This document shows, piece after piece, positions 55,089 through 64,000 of a stretch of DNA of 64,000 nt. Location: NCBI GenBank assembly GCA_020881835.1, contig CP052876.1:248001-312000 (forward strand), written 5' to 3'. The notes under the pieces were generated by a model that was given only the letters and a program-made list of their open reading frames with translations, did no database searches and had not been told where the DNA came from. Position 1 is the stretch's first letter, and each line of letters begins with the position of its first letter. This DNA comes from Kineosporiaceae bacterium SCSIO 59966. Lineage in GTDB: Bacteria > Actinomycetota > Actinomycetes > Actinomycetales > SCSIO-59966. A program made the translations under genes and the position numbers.

Positions 55089-56027
55089 GTGCCGGAACGA
55101 CGGATGGCGCCGGTCGGCGTCGTGGCGGGTTTCGACGGCTCGGTGGCAGCCGAGCGTGCGGTGGCCAGGGCGGCCGAGGAGGCGCTGCGACGCCGGACCA
55201 GGCTCGCGGTGGTGTCGGTGCTGCCCGCCGCGACGACCGAGGCGGCGGTGCTGGAGGGCATGCTGCGTGAGCTCGTCGCGCAGGTCCGCCGTCGCCGCCC
55301 GGAACTCGTGGTCACCGCCCACCGGGTCCGCGGGGACCCGACGGTCTCGCCGGCCGGAGCGCTGTGCGAGCTGGCGGAGCGAGCGGTCCTGCTCGTCGTG
55401 GCGGCGAGGGGGCGGGGGCGGCAGACTGCGCCGGGAATTCTCGGGTCCACCTCGCCGCAGGGCCTGGGCACGGTCAGCCGTGCCCTGCTGGGGCGGGCGG
55501 CGTGCCCGGTGCTGCTCGTCGGGACACGGCAGCTGCCGGTGCCGGCGCAGCGTCGCGCCCTGGTCGTCGCGGCCGTCGACGACGGTGCGGCCGGCGCAGC
55601 CGTGCTGCGCGCGGCACTCGACGAGAGCTACCGCCGCGGCGCGCGGGTCCGGCTCCTGCACGCCTACGACGGCACCCGCGGGGACGGCCCGGCCCGGGCC
55701 CGTGGGCTGGTCCGGGAGACGACCCGAGCGGCCGGCGCGGACGCCGTCGGGCTGGCGACCGTCGTGACCCCTGAGGGGCCGGCGGTCGCGCTGGGCCGGC
55801 ACGCCGGGGACGCCGACCTCCTCGTCGTCGCGGGGGGCTCGGCGCCACGGCGACCGGTGGTCCGGTCCTGGGCGACCCTGGCCGGGTCGGCCGTCGGGGG
55901 CCTCCCGTGCGACGTCCTCGTCGTCACCCCAGCGGCGGCCGTGCGACTGCTGCCGGTCCAGCGGGAGCAACGCTCGGTGAGTCTGCTGCCGGCACGCACG
56001 CCCGCCCCGCGGGCGAGCGTGGGCTGA
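55089..56027 (+). CDS. universal stress protein, two Usp domains (5), atypical
   Basis: 312 residues. The first Usp domain begins VGVVAGFDGSVAAERAVARAA. Its ATP loop region carries an insertion (AARGRGRQTAPGILGSTSPQ, then GLGTVSRALLGRAACPVLLV). The second domain (ALVVAAVDDGAAGAAVLRAA ... LVVAGGSAPRRPVVRSW) lacks a clear ATP loop. GTG 55089 is selected because GGGAGG stands 5-6 bases before. It is divergent from the USP-CBS operon and ends in a hairpin shared with the convergent DUF1876 gene. Confidence 0.85.
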   Translation: MPERRMAPVGVVAGFDGSVAAERAVARAAEEALRRRTRLAVVSVLPAATTEAAVLEGMLRELVAQVRRRRPELVVTAHRVRGDPTVSPAGALCELAERAVLLVVAARGRGRQTAPGILGSTSPQGLGTVSRALLGRAACPVLLVGTRQLPVPAQRRALVVAAVDDGAAGAAVLRAALDESYRRGARVRLLHAYDGTRGDGPARARGLVRETTRAAGADAVGLATVVTPEGPAVALGRHAGDADLLVVAGGSAPRRPVVRSWATLAGSAVGGLPCDVLVVTPAAAVRLLPVQREQRSVSLLPARTPAPRASVG

Positions 56028-56045
56028 GCCCGGCCCGCGGGTCAG
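56024..56045. terminator. bidirectional hairpin between USP (5) and DUF1876 genes
   Basis: CTGAGCCCG pairs with CGGGTCAG (one bulged G) across a short loop, starting within the USP stop and lying 16 bases past the DUF1876 stop on the other strand. Confidence 0.4.
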
Positions 56046-56060
56046 CGCCGCATCAGGAGC

Positions 56061-56333
56061 TCAGCGCACCAGGTGGACGTCGGTGTGCTCGAGGTCCGCG
56101 ATGTCCGTCGACGCGGTCTCGAGCAGCCGGTCGGCGAGGTGCCGCAGGGCCCGGGCCGCTGCGAGCTCCTCGCCGATCTCCGGCACCATCGGGTCCGCCG
56201 GGTTGCGGCGGGCCCGACCGTGCCCGTGCACCCGCGTGCCGGCGTGCGTGGTGAGCACCGCGTCCGCCGAGGTGCTGTCGTCGTGGTCGAACAGGTGCAG
56301 CTCGACCTTCCAGGTCTGGATCGAGGTCGACAT
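56061..56333 (-). CDS. DUF1876 protein (Rv1738/Rv2632c family)
   Basis: 90 residues: STSIQTWKVELHLFDHDDST, ADAVLTTHAGTRVHGHGRAR, NPADPMVPEIGEELAAARAL, ending in a helix with LADRLLETASTDI and EHTDVHLV. This is the DUF1876 family, whose M. tuberculosis member Rv1738 is one of the most strongly DosR-induced proteins and has a fold reminiscent of ribosome hibernation factors. ATG 56333 follows GGGAGGT. It is divergent from the antiporter gene, with a DosR-like box in between. Its presence is strong support for a dormancy-type regulon here. Confidence 0.88.
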   Translation of the reverse strand: MSTSIQTWKVELHLFDHDDSTSADAVLTTHAGTRVHGHGRARRNPADPMVPEIGEELAAARALRHLADRLLETASTDIADLEHTDVHLVR

Positions 56334-56416
56334 CGGGACCTCCCGGGTCCTGCGGGGCAGGGACCGCCGGCGGCGGCCCTCGGTGCCCAGCACAGCGCAG
56401 CGGGGTGTCGGCCACC

Positions 56417-56431
56417 AGGGTCCGATGTCAC
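56417..56431. promoter_or_regulatory. DosR-box-like site between DUF1876 and antiporter genes
   Basis: On the minus strand it reads GTGACATCGGACCCT, 10 of 13 fixed positions of GGGACTTNNGGCCCT. It is 83 bases before the DUF1876 start. By eye only. Confidence 0.35.
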
Positions 56432-56537
56432 CGGTTGGGTGTGCCGGGGCGGCCGAGATCGGGGGAGCCGGCGGCGGTGATCAGTAGACTCCCGGGACGG
56501 GGACCGACCGCCCCGTGCGACCGCCGGGAGGCCCGCC

Positions 56538-58091
56538 GTGCTGACGTCGTGGTGGTCGGACCTCGTCCCCGGGCTGGGAGACCCGGCGCCGTCCGGGATC
56601 AACACGCTCGTCGCGGTCGCGGCCGTCGTCGTCATCGTTGCGACGCTCTCCGTCCGGCTCGCCCACCGGACGGGGCTGCCGACGCTGCTGCTCTACCTGG
56701 CGCTCGGGCTGGCCATCGGCGACAGCGGCCTGGGGGTGCAGTTCTCGGACGTCGAGCTGACCCAGAACCTCGGGCTGCTGGCGCTCGCGCTGATCATCGC
56801 CGAGGGTGGACTGACCACCAGCTGGCGCACGCTGCGGCCGGCGCTGTGGCCCTCGCTGCTGCTGGCCAGCGTCGGCGTCGTCGTGTCGGTCGTCGTCGTC
56901 GGCGCGGGGGCCCACCTCCTGCTCGGACTCGACTGGCGGACGTCCCTGCTCATCGGGGCGGTGCTGTCGTCCACCGACGCGGCTGCGGTGTTCTCGGTGC
57001 TGCGCAACCTCCCGCTCCGTGGCCGGGTCGGCAAGGTCGTCGAGAGCGAGTCGGCGATGAACGACCCGCTCGCCGTCATCTTCGTCGCCCTGCTCGCTGA
57101 GGAGGACTGGGCGTCTGCGACCTGGTGGGCGACCGGAGGCCAGGTGGTCTACCAGCTCGTCGTCGGTGCGCTCGTCGGCCTGGCGGTCGGCCGGGGCGGC
57201 CAGTGGCTGCTGGAGCGGGCGGCCCTGCCCTCGAGCGGCCTGTACCCCGTCGCCACCCTTGCCTTCGCGCTGCTGGCCTACGCCGGCGGGGTGCTGATGT
57301 CGGCCAGCGGGTTCGTCGCCGCCTACGTCGCCGGCCTGTGGCTCGGCAACGCCCCGCTGCCGCACCGCCGGGCCACGGTCGGGTTCGTCGAGAGCGCCGC
57401 GCTCCTGGCCCAGATGGGACTGTTCATCCTGCTCGGGCTGCTGGCCAGCCCGCAGCGGCTGCCCGGCGTCGTCGTCCCGGCCCTCGTCGTCGGGGTGCTG
57501 CTGACCTTCGTCGCCCGCCCGCTGTCGGTCCTGGTGTGCATGCTGCCGTTCCGGATGCCGTGGCGCGAGCAGGCGTTCCTGTCGTGGGCCGGACTGCGCG
57601 GGGCGGTCCCCATCGTGCTCGCCACCATCCCCGCCACCGCCGGCGTCCCGGGCTCCCAGCAGATCTTCGACGTGGTCTTCGTCCTCGTCGTCGTCTTCAC
57701 CCTCGTCCAGGCCCCGATCCTGCCGTTCGTGGCGCGCCGGCTGCGGGTCGAGGCGGCCGGGGACGCCCAGGAGATGGAGGTGGACTCCGCGCCGCTGGAC
57801 GAGCTGCGCGCCGAGCTCCTGCAGTTCACCGTCGTCCCCGGGTCGCGGCTGGCGGGGGTCTACCTCGACGAGCTGAGGCTGCCTGCCGGTGCGGTCGTCA
57901 GCCTCGTCGTGCGCCAGGGCACTCCGGTGGTCCCGGACCGCAACACCGTGCTGCGCACCCACGACAAGGTCCTCGTCGTCGCCGACCGCGACGTCCGAGA
58001 CCGCACCGAGCAGCGGCTCCGTGACGTCTCCCGCGCCGGCCGCCTCGCCCGCTGGCTCGACGAGCCCCCGCCTGAACCCCCCGCCAGATGA
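56538..58091 (+). CDS. cation/proton antiporter with TrkA-C domain (NhaP2-like)
   Basis: 517 residues. Residues 1-400 form a CPA1-type antiporter with about 12-13 helices; family marks include TDAAAVFSVLRNLPLRGRVG, ESESAMNDPLAVIFVALL (the ion-binding NDP region) and LSWAGLRGAVPIVLATIP. Residues about 415-490 resemble TrkA-C (LDELRAELLQFTVVPGSRLA ... VVRQGTPVVPDRNTVLRTHD). It exchanges K+ or Na+ for H+ across the membrane, probably under nucleotide control through TrkA-C. GTG 56538 follows CGGGAGG. Divergent from DUF1876. Confidence 0.9.
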   Translation: MLTSWWSDLVPGLGDPAPSGINTLVAVAAVVVIVATLSVRLAHRTGLPTLLLYLALGLAIGDSGLGVQFSDVELTQNLGLLALALIIAEGGLTTSWRTLRPALWPSLLLASVGVVVSVVVVGAGAHLLLGLDWRTSLLIGAVLSSTDAAAVFSVLRNLPLRGRVGKVVESESAMNDPLAVIFVALLAEEDWASATWWATGGQVVYQLVVGALVGLAVGRGGQWLLERAALPSSGLYPVATLAFALLAYAGGVLMSASGFVAAYVAGLWLGNAPLPHRRATVGFVESAALLAQMGLFILLGLLASPQRLPGVVVPALVVGVLLTFVARPLSVLVCMLPFRMPWREQAFLSWAGLRGAVPIVLATIPATAGVPGSQQIFDVVFVLVVVFTLVQAPILPFVARRLRVEAAGDAQEMEVDSAPLDELRAELLQFTVVPGSRLAGVYLDELRLPAGAVVSLVVRQGTPVVPDRNTVLRTHDKVLVVADRDVRDRTEQRLRDVSRAGRLARWLDEPPPEPPAR

Positions 58092-58237
58092 CGATGTGAC
58101 CTGTGTGACGACTGTTCCCGCAGAGGCCCGTGAGGTGTAGCGTGCCCGGCGGTCGGCCGCTTCATGCCGCTGAACCTGGTTCTGTCAACACGACACGCCG
58201 TCCCGACGTCGTGTCCTTTCTGGAAGGCCGTCCGCTC

Positions 58238-59767
58238 GTGGGTGCTCACCGTCATGCCGGACCACGCAGCGTGGTCGTCCGGATGACGGTCCCGGCCGTT
58301 GCGGTCGCCGTGCTGCTCGGCGGCGTGATGGCTCCGGCGGCCGCCGAGCCGGGCAGCGCCAGTCCGTCGGCCGTCGACCCCGGCTACCCGAGCGAGGAGC
58401 AGGTCAGCGCCGCTCGCGCCGCCGCCCGGGACACGGCCGGCGAGATCGGGGCCGTCGAGGCGCGCCTGGCCGCGGCCTCCGCCCGCCTCGAGGAGTCCCA
58501 GGTCACGGCCGGCATGGCCGCCGAGGACCTCGCCGACGCTCTCGTCGCCCTCGAGCAGGCCACCGCCGCCGCCGACGCGGCCGAGCGCGCGGCCGGCGCC
58601 GCCCGGGAGGACGTCGAGTCCGCCCGCGCCGAGATCGGCCGGCTCGCCGCCGGCGCGTACCGCAGCGGGACCGGCCTGGGCGAGCTCGAGCTGCTGCTGA
58701 GCCCCGGGGGTCCGCAGGACCTGCTCGACAAGGCTGCCGCCCTGGACGTGGTCGGCAAGCGCCGGCAAGAGACCCACCAGCGGATGACCGCGGCGGACGT
58801 CGTGGCCCGGCTGCTCCAGGAGCAGGCCACGGCCACCCGGGCCGACCAGCAGGCCGCCGCCGCCCGGGCCGAGGAGCTGCGGGTCGCCGCGGAGCGGGCT
58901 GCGCTGGCTGCCGAAGCCGAGGTGACGGCCGTCGCCGAGGAGCGGGAGGATCTGGTCGCCCGGCTCGCCGAGCTGCGCAGCACCACCGTCGAGCTGGAAA
59001 GGGCACGGCAGGACGGTCTGGAGGCCGATCGGCGTCGCCGCGAGGAGCAGGCCGCTCTCGCCGCGATCCGGCAGCGCGAGGCCGAGCAGGCGGCCGCCGC
59101 CACCGCCACCCGGCAGCGTCAGCAGGACACCCGGTCGGCCACCGACCGCGCGGCCACCCTGCAGGCGCGACGGGACAGCGCACCGAGCCGGTCCAGCCAG
59201 CGGGAGCCGGCACCGGCGTCCCCCGCACCGGGACGCTCCGCGCCCACGCCGTCCACCAGCCGCCCCGCGGCCCCGGCACCCGCCCGGACGACGTCCCCCG
59301 GCGGCTCCCCGGCCGTCGCGCCGGCACCCGCCCCGGCGCCTCCACCCGTTCCGAGGGCCGCACCCGCACCGGACCCGGGCACCCCGACGTCGAGCGCCGC
59401 CGCCGGACGGGCGGCCGTGGACTGGGCGCTGACCCAGGTCGGCAAGGGCTACCAGTGGGGCGCCTCGGGACCCGACACCTACGACTGCTCCGGCCTCACC
59501 TCACAGGCGTGGCAGCAGGGCGGCGGCCACTGGATCACCCGGACGTCGCGCTCGCAGTGGGCAGCGGTGGCGAAGGTGCCGTACTCCCAGATGCGGCCCG
59601 GCGACCTGATCTTCTACGCCACCGACCCCGGCGACCCGGCCACCATCTGGCACGTCGCCGTCTACGCCGGCGACGGGACGATGGTCGAGGCGCCGCGTGC
59701 CGGGCTGCAGGTGCGGGTGGTCCCGGTCCGCTGGTCGAGCACGATGCCCGCGGCGGGCCGGCCCTGA
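58238..59767 (+). CDS. secreted NlpC/P60 cell-wall peptidase with coiled coil
   Basis: 509 residues. A signal peptide (VPAVAVAVLLGGVMAPAAAEP) is followed by a long Ala/Glu/Arg coiled coil (about 55-310), a Pro/Ala/Thr-rich linker (about 330-390) and a C-terminal NlpC/P60 domain with catalytic Cys in TYDCSGLTSQAW and His in IWHVAVYAGDGT. This is the RipA/PcsB-like layout of peptidoglycan hydrolases involved in daughter-cell separation, with the coiled coil probably giving regulation. GTG 58238 has GGAAGG 10 bases upstream. A -10-like TAGCGT at 58137-58142 would give a leader of about 90 bases. Confidence 0.9.
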   Translation: MGAHRHAGPRSVVVRMTVPAVAVAVLLGGVMAPAAAEPGSASPSAVDPGYPSEEQVSAARAAARDTAGEIGAVEARLAAASARLEESQVTAGMAAEDLADALVALEQATAAADAAERAAGAAREDVESARAEIGRLAAGAYRSGTGLGELELLLSPGGPQDLLDKAAALDVVGKRRQETHQRMTAADVVARLLQEQATATRADQQAAAARAEELRVAAERAALAAEAEVTAVAEEREDLVARLAELRSTTVELERARQDGLEADRRRREEQAALAAIRQREAEQAAAATATRQRQQDTRSATDRAATLQARRDSAPSRSSQREPAPASPAPGRSAPTPSTSRPAAPAPARTTSPGGSPAVAPAPAPAPPPVPRAAPAPDPGTPTSSAAAGRAAVDWALTQVGKGYQWGASGPDTYDCSGLTSQAWQQGGGHWITRTSRSQWAAVAKVPYSQMRPGDLIFYATDPGDPATIWHVAVYAGDGTMVEAPRAGLQVRVVPVRWSSTMPAAGRP

Positions 59768-59783
59768 CCGGCGGCTGCCGCGC

Positions 59784-60281
59784 CTAGCGGTGCTCCCCGC
59801 CGGAGTCCCGCAGCCGCTGCACCGAGTCGCGGATCTCCTGCTCGGCGGCCTCCCGGCCGACCCAGTGCGCGCCCTCGACGGACTTGCCCGGCTCGAGGTC
59901 CTTGTACGTCTCGAAGAAGTGCTGGATCTCCAGCCGGTAGAACTCGCCGACGTCCTCGAGGTCCTGCATGTGGTCGACCCGGGGGTCGTCGGCGGGCAGG
60001 CAGATCACCTTGTCGTCCCCGCCGGCCTCGTCGCGCATCCGGAACATGCCGATGGCCCGGCACCGGACGAGGCAGCCGGGGAACGTCGGCTCGTCCAGCA
60101 GCACGAGGGCGTCCAGGGGGTCGCCGTCCTGCCCGAGGGTGCCGTCGACGAAGCCGTAGTCGGCCGGGTAGCGGGTCGCCGTGAACAGGGTCCGGTCCAG
60201 CTTGAGGCGGCCGGTGCGGTGGTCGATCTCGTACTTGTTGCGGCTGCCCTTGGGGATCTCGATGGTCACGTCGAACTGCAC
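59784..60281 (-). CDS. ppa: soluble inorganic pyrophosphatase
   Basis: 165-residue family I pyrophosphatase: [34 protein letters not shown], and the signature [16 protein letters not shown] with the three metal-binding Asp residues, then [13 protein letters not shown] and [13 protein letters not shown]. It hydrolyses cytoplasmic PPi. GTG 60281 follows AGGAG; the longer frame to 60509 adds only Arg/Pro-rich sequence over the divergent dacB promoter. It converges on the NlpC gene with 16 bases between. Confidence 0.95.
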   Translation of the reverse strand: MQFDVTIEIPKGSRNKYEIDHRTGRLKLDRTLFTATRYPADYGFVDGTLGQDGDPLDALVLLDEPTFPGCLVRCRAIGMFRMRDEAGGDDKVICLPADDPRVDHMQDLEDVGEFYRLEIQHFFETYKDLEPGKSVEGAHWVGREAAEQEIRDSVQRLRDSGGEHR

Positions 60282-60385
60282 GGCGGGCTCCTGCGCGGCC
60301 TCGGCTCGAGGCTCCTCGGGGACGGGGGGACGGCAGTAGTGTCCCGTAGGTCCAGCCCGCAGGTCGGCAGAGGGGAGGGGTGCCG

Positions 60386-61804
60386 GTGCCCTCACGCGTC
60401 CTGGCCGCCGGGACCGCTGTCGTCCTGCTGCTCGGCGGGCTCGGGTACGCGGTCGCCGACGCCTACGACGTCGTCCCGGGCGTGCTGACCGTCCGGCCGG
60501 AGCCGACACCCCCGCCGCCCTTCCCGGACCCGCCGGGCGCCCAGCACCCGACCACGCCGCCGGACGACGTCCTGCCCGTCCTCGACGCGAGCGCCCCGCT
60601 GCCCGACCGGGACGCGCTCGCGGCGACCCTCACCCCGCTGCTGGCCGACCCCGCGCTCGGTCCCTCCGTCGGCGCCTCCGTCGTCGACGTCCGGACCGGC
60701 GAGCCCCTGCTCGCATCCGACGCCGCGACCCCGAGGGAGCCCGCCTCCACGGTGAAGCTGTTCACCGCGGCCGCCGCCCTCGACCGGCTCGGCGGCCGGC
60801 GCACGCTGACGACGACCGTCGTGCCGGGCGCCTCGGACGAGGAGGTCGTCCTCGTCGGGTCGGGCGACGTCCTGCTCGGCGCCGGTCCCGGTGACCCGGA
60901 CGCCGTCCGCGGCCGGGCCGGGCTCGCCGACCTGGCCGCCGCGACGGCCGCCGCGCTGGCGGCCCAGGGCCGCACCAGCACGGCCGTCCGGGTCGACGAC
61001 TCGCTGTTCGCCGACGACCGGATGGGCCCGGGATGGACCCGGCTGGACGTCGACCTCGGCTTCGTCGCGCCGATCACCTCGATCGCCGTGGACGCCGGGC
61101 GCACCACGGACGAGCCGTACGCGCCCCGGGTGGCCGACCCGGCCCTGGCCGCCGGCGCCGCGTTCGCCGAGCAGCTGCGCGCTGCCGGGGTCACCGTCGT
61201 CGGCGACGTCACCCGCGGCACGGCACCGCCGGACGCCCCGGTGCTCGCGGCCGTGCAGTCAGCGCCGGTCACCGAGATCGCCGGGTACCTGCTGCGGGCC
61301 AGCGACAACACCGTCGCCGAGGCGGTGGCCCGGCTCGTCGCCCTGGACGCCGGTCTGCCGGCGACCTTCGCCGGCAGTGCCCGGGCGGTCACCGAGACCG
61401 TCGCCGGCCTCGGAGTCGACGTCACCGGGATGACCCTCACCGACGGCAGCGGACTGTCCGACGGCGCCTCGGTTCCGGCGGCCGCCCTCACCGACCTGCT
61501 CGTCGTCGCCGCGGGAGGCACCCACGAGCACCTGCGACCGGTGCTCACCACACTGCCGGTCGCCGGGCTCTCCGGCACCCTGCTCGACCGCTTCTCCGGG
61601 GACGCGGCGGCCGGCGCCCTCGGCACGGCCCGGGCCAAGACAGGCTCGCTGCGCGGCGTGACCACCCTGGCCGGCACCGTCCCGTCCGCCGACGGACGGC
61701 TGCTCGCCTTCGCCGTGCTCGCCGACGACGTCCCGGCGACGGAGCCGGCCCGGCGGGCGATCGACGCCGTCGTCGCCGCCCTGGCCGGGTGCGGCTGCCG
61801 GTGA
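60386..61804 (+). CDS. dacB: D-Ala-D-Ala carboxypeptidase/endopeptidase (PBP4 type)
   Basis: 472 residues, S13 family. An N-terminal signal anchor ([20 protein letters not shown]) and Pro-rich spacer precede the penicillin-binding domain with SxxK in [15 protein letters not shown], SxN in [13 protein letters not shown] and KTG in [13 protein letters not shown], all intact. It trims peptidoglycan stem peptides outside the membrane. GTG 60386 sits 5 bases after GGGGAGGGG; GTG 60380 is an alternative. It opens the dacB-metalloprotease-tilS-hpt cluster that is conserved across actinobacteria. Confidence 0.93.
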   Translation: MPSRVLAAGTAVVLLLGGLGYAVADAYDVVPGVLTVRPEPTPPPPFPDPPGAQHPTTPPDDVLPVLDASAPLPDRDALAATLTPLLADPALGPSVGASVVDVRTGEPLLASDAATPREPASTVKLFTAAAALDRLGGRRTLTTTVVPGASDEEVVLVGSGDVLLGAGPGDPDAVRGRAGLADLAAATAAALAAQGRTSTAVRVDDSLFADDRMGPGWTRLDVDLGFVAPITSIAVDAGRTTDEPYAPRVADPALAAGAAFAEQLRAAGVTVVGDVTRGTAPPDAPVLAAVQSAPVTEIAGYLLRASDNTVAEAVARLVALDAGLPATFAGSARAVTETVAGLGVDVTGMTLTDGSGLSDGASVPAAALTDLLVVAAGGTHEHLRPVLTTLPVAGLSGTLLDRFSGDAAAGALGTARAKTGSLRGVTTLAGTVPSADGRLLAFAVLADDVPATEPARRAIDAVVAALAGCGCR

Positions 61805-61829
61805 CGTCGCCGTCGCGGCGGTGCCCACG

Positions 61830-61842
61830 TACGGTGGCGCAG
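61830..61842 (+). promoter_or_regulatory. -10 box for a leaderless metalloprotease transcript
   Basis: TACGGT (61830-61835) lies 6 bases before GTG 61842. No Shine-Dalgarno sequence precedes the start. Confidence 0.35.
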
Positions 61843-62912
61843 TGACCACCACCGCCAGCACCGCCGCCGTCGACGCGCTCGTCGACTGGGACCTCGCGGT
61901 CGCCGCCGCCACCCGGCTGACCCGACCCGGGCCGCAGGTGTCCCGCGCCGAGGCCGCCGACGTCGTCGCCGTGCTGCGCGCCGACGCCCGCCGCTCCACC
62001 CCGCTGGTCGAGCAGGTCACCGGCCTGAGCACGCAGCCGGGGGAGGACGTCCTCGTCGTCGACCGCCCCGGCTGGGTGCGGGCCAACGTCGAGGCCTTCC
62101 GCACCCTGCTCGCCCCCGTCGTCGAGGAGGCCGCCGGCCGCCGCGGGGGGAGCCTCGCCCCGCTGGTCGGTGCCGTCGGCAGCCGCGTCACCGGCGCCGA
62201 GATGGGCTCTTTGCTGGCGTTCCTGTCCTCGCGCGTGCTCGGCCAGTACGACGTCTTCAGCTCCGGCGGCGGGCGCCTGCTGCTCGTGGCGCCGAACGTC
62301 GTCCACGCCGAGCGCGAGCTCGCCGCGGACCCGGCCGACTTCCGCCTCTGGGTGTGCCTGCACGAGGAGACCCACCGGGTCCAGTTCACCGCGAGCCCGT
62401 GGCTACGTGACCACCTCACCGCCCGGGTCCGCGCACTGGTGAGCGACCTGCTCGATGAACCAGGCGCCGTCCTGGACCGGGTCCTGGACGCCCTCGGCCG
62501 GCTGCCGGACGTGGTCCGGGGGGACGCCGCGACCGGCCTGCTCGACGTCGTCCAGACTCCCGAGCAGCGCCGCGCCCTCGCCGAGGTCACCGCGGTGATG
62601 TCGCTGCTCGAGGGCCACGCGGACGTCGTCATGGACGAGGTCGGCCCGTCGGTGATCCCCTCGGTCGCGACGATCCGCCGCCAGTTCTCCCGCCGCCGCT
62701 CCGGCCGGGGCGCCCCCGACCGGCTGCTGCGCCGGCTGCTCGGGCTCGACGCGAAGATGCGCCAGTACGCCGACGGCGCGGTGTTCGTCCGGTCGGTCGT
62801 CGACGACGTCGGGACGACCGGCTTCAACCGGGTCTGGGACTCCCCGGACACGCTGCCCACGCCCGAGGAGATCGCCGACCCCGCGGGCTGGGTCGCGCGC
62901 GTCCACGGCTGA
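61842..62912 (+). CDS. zinc-dependent metalloprotease-like protein (TIGR03624/TIGR03883 type)
   Basis: 356 residues. An N-terminal helical region is followed by [13 protein letters not shown] (HEETH, the HExxH zinc site) near residues 178-190 and, about 60 residues later, [17 protein letters not shown], whose Glu/His may complete the site. Similar proteins lie beside dacB and tilS in many actinobacteria and have been annotated as coenzyme F420 biosynthesis-associated, though no function is proven. GTG 61842 fits the leaderless promoter; an earlier in-frame GTG at 61821 would precede the -10. Confidence 0.85.
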   Translation: MTTTASTAAVDALVDWDLAVAAATRLTRPGPQVSRAEAADVVAVLRADARRSTPLVEQVTGLSTQPGEDVLVVDRPGWVRANVEAFRTLLAPVVEEAAGRRGGSLAPLVGAVGSRVTGAEMGSLLAFLSSRVLGQYDVFSSGGGRLLLVAPNVVHAERELAADPADFRLWVCLHEETHRVQFTASPWLRDHLTARVRALVSDLLDEPGAVLDRVLDALGRLPDVVRGDAATGLLDVVQTPEQRRALAEVTAVMSLLEGHADVVMDEVGPSVIPSVATIRRQFSRRRSGRGAPDRLLRRLLGLDAKMRQYADGAVFVRSVVDDVGTTGFNRVWDSPDTLPTPEEIADPAGWVARVHG

Positions 62913-62920
62913 GTGACGCC

Positions 62921-63880
62921 GTGAGCGGTCCCGACCCGGCGGTTGCGGCGGTGCGGGCCGCGGTGCGCCGGGAGGTGGCCGACCTGCCCGCCGGACGGCT
63001 GGTCGTCGTCGGCTGCAGCGGTGGCGCCGACTCGCTCGCCCTCGCCGCGGCGACCGCCTTCACCGCCCCGCGGGCCGGGCTGGTCGCCCGGGCGGTCGTC
63101 GTCGACCACGGTCTGCAACCGGGCTCCGCCGAGGTGGCCGCCCGGGCCGCCGCGACCTGCCGGTCCCTCGGGCTGGCCGCGGACGTCGTCCGGGTGCGGG
63201 TCAGCCTGGACGGCGAGGGCACCGAGGCGGCGGCGCGCACGGCCCGGCTCGCCGCCCTCGAGGAGCAGGCGGCGGGCGGCGTCGTGCTGCTCGGGCACAC
63301 CCGGGACGACCAGGCCGAGCAGGTCCTGCTCGGGCTCGCTCGCGGCGCCGGGGCCCGCTCGCTCGCCGGCATGCCCCGCCGGCGCGGGCCGTTCCGCCGG
63401 CCGCTGCTGGGACTGCCCCGGGCGACCACCGAGCAGGCGTGCCGGGCGCTCGGCCTCCACTGGTGGGCCGACCCGGCCAACGCCGACCCCGCGTACACCC
63501 GCAGCCGGGTCCGCCACCGGATCCTGCCGGTGCTGGAGGCGGAGCTCGGCCCTGGGGTGGCCGAGGCGCTGGCACGCAGTGCCGAGGCCCTGCGCGCCGA
63601 CGCCGAGGCGCTCGACGACCTGGCCGCCCGCGCCGCGGTCGACGTCCGGACCGACGACGGGGACCTCGACGCGGCCTCGCTCGCTGCGCTGCCAGCCGCC
63701 GTCCGGACCCGGGTGCTGCGCACCTGGCTGCTCGGCCTCGGCGCCCCGGCCGGGTCCCTCACCCGGGACCACGTGCTGGCCGTCGACGCCCTCGTCACCG
63801 GCTGGCACGGCCAGGGGCCGTTGCACCTGCCCGGCCGTGTCGTCGTCCGGCGTGCCTGTGGCAGGCTGACGCCCGGCTGA
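62921..63880 (+). CDS. tilS: tRNA(Ile)-lysidine synthetase
   Basis: 319-residue N-type ATP pyrophosphatase that converts C34 to lysidine in tRNA-Ile(CAU). It has the PP-loop [46 protein letters not shown] and the [13 protein letters not shown] motif. It lacks the extended C-terminal domains of E. coli TilS, which is usual in actinobacteria. GTG 62921 lies 8 bases after the metalloprotease stop. The hpt gene follows by 27 bases. Confidence 0.95.
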   Translation: MSGPDPAVAAVRAAVRREVADLPAGRLVVVGCSGGADSLALAAATAFTAPRAGLVARAVVVDHGLQPGSAEVAARAAATCRSLGLAADVVRVRVSLDGEGTEAAARTARLAALEEQAAGGVVLLGHTRDDQAEQVLLGLARGAGARSLAGMPRRRGPFRRPLLGLPRATTEQACRALGLHWWADPANADPAYTRSRVRHRILPVLEAELGPGVAEALARSAEALRADAEALDDLAARAAVDVRTDDGDLDAASLAALPAAVRTRVLRTWLLGLGAPAGSLTRDHVLAVDALVTGWHGQGPLHLPGRVVVRRACGRLTPG

Positions 63881-63907
63881 CCCGATCCCGGACCGAGGAG
63901 CTCCCCG

Positions 63908-64000
63908 GTGGACGCGCAGGACATGGGCAACGACCTGGAGAAGGTCCTCGTCACGGCCGAGGACATCCAGCGCCGGCTCTCGGAGATGGCTGCCGAGGTG
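63908..64000 (+). CDS. hpt: hypoxanthine phosphoribosyltransferase (5' end only)
   Basis: The first 31 residues, VDAQDMGNDLEKVLVTAEDI then QRRLSEMAAEV, match the start of Hpt, which salvages hypoxanthine/guanine with PRPP. GTG 63908 follows GAGGAG. The window ends before any catalytic motif. Position after tilS agrees with the conserved tilS-hpt-ftsH order. Confidence 0.85.
   Translation, partial: MDAQDMGNDLEKVLVTAEDIQRRLSEMAAEV

Noticed and set aside
58100-58237. Possible ydaO-type (c-di-AMP) riboswitch before the NlpC/P60 gene
   Set aside because: Such riboswitches are known before cell-wall hydrolases, but I could not match the conserved blocks in this leader.

Overview
The window is GC-rich throughout and uses many GTG starts, 4-bp stop/start overlaps and long antisense shadow frames. 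Its gene families are typical of a high-GC Gram-positive bacterium of the Actinomycetes: a Tad locus beside a DECH-box helicase, a fused MFS/dTMP kinase, a topoisomerase I with a Lys/Ala tail, a DosS/DosR-like pair, and the dacB-metalloprotease-tilS-hpt order. I cannot name the genus.

Layout. (1) About 1-9 kb: the end of an unknown gene, a membrane protein, then the 'helicase/secretion neighborhood' Tad/Flp pilus locus (CpaE-like ATPase, TadA, two TadB/C-like membrane proteins, a DUF4244 pilin, two TadE-like pseudopilins), followed by a LapA-like protein and a DECH-box DUF1998 helicase on the other strand. (2) 9.0-12.3 kb: a BldG-like STAS protein, an anti-sigma-type ATPase, and the proton-pumping pyrophosphatase hppA. 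(3) 12.3-14.2 kb: remnants of a phage-defence island. A gutted SNF2-type helicase and a frameshifted DUF1156 methylase flank an intact Fic gene. (4) 14.6-29.0 kb: a tightly overlapping acyl-CoA catabolic operon with two acyl-CoA dehydrogenases, a TIGR03084 protein, AtuA, a biotin-dependent carboxylase pair, an acyl-CoA synthetase, an enoyl-CoA hydratase and a metallo-beta-lactamase-fold hydrolase. A TetR regulator and a divergent second acyl-CoA synthetase follow. The same palindrome lies at both promoters. (5) 29.1-37.1 kb: housekeeping genes topA, MFS-tmk and holB, a lipoprotein hydrolase, and tRNA-Thr(CGT). (6) 37.05-38.8 kb: an FMN-dependent alpha-hydroxy-acid dehydrogenase whose stop codon lies inside the tRNA gene, then a nested palindromic repeat containing a perfect 60-bp inverted repeat. 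(7) 38.8-58.1 kb: a region resembling the DosR dormancy regulon of Mycobacterium tuberculosis. It holds phosphoketolase, a Nudix protein, an Acg-like nitroreductase, an acetyl-CoA hydrolase family protein, a DosS-like kinase with the heme-ligand His conserved, a DosR-like regulator, five universal stress proteins, PPDK, a second NarL-type regulator, a CBS-BON protein, a DUF1876 (Rv1738-like) protein and a cation/proton antiporter. DosR-box-like sites lie in the promoter regions between these units. (8) 58.2-64.0 kb: an NlpC/P60 hydrolase, soluble pyrophosphatase, dacB, a zinc metalloprotease, tilS and the start of hpt.

Together these suggest an aerobe with a surface pilus system, an acquired or niche-specific branched or terpenoid acyl-CoA pathway, and a sizeable low-oxygen/redox stress programme. 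That programme includes pyrophosphate-linked (PPDK) and phosphoketolase metabolism. No CRISPR array, rRNA, intact transposase or integrase was seen.
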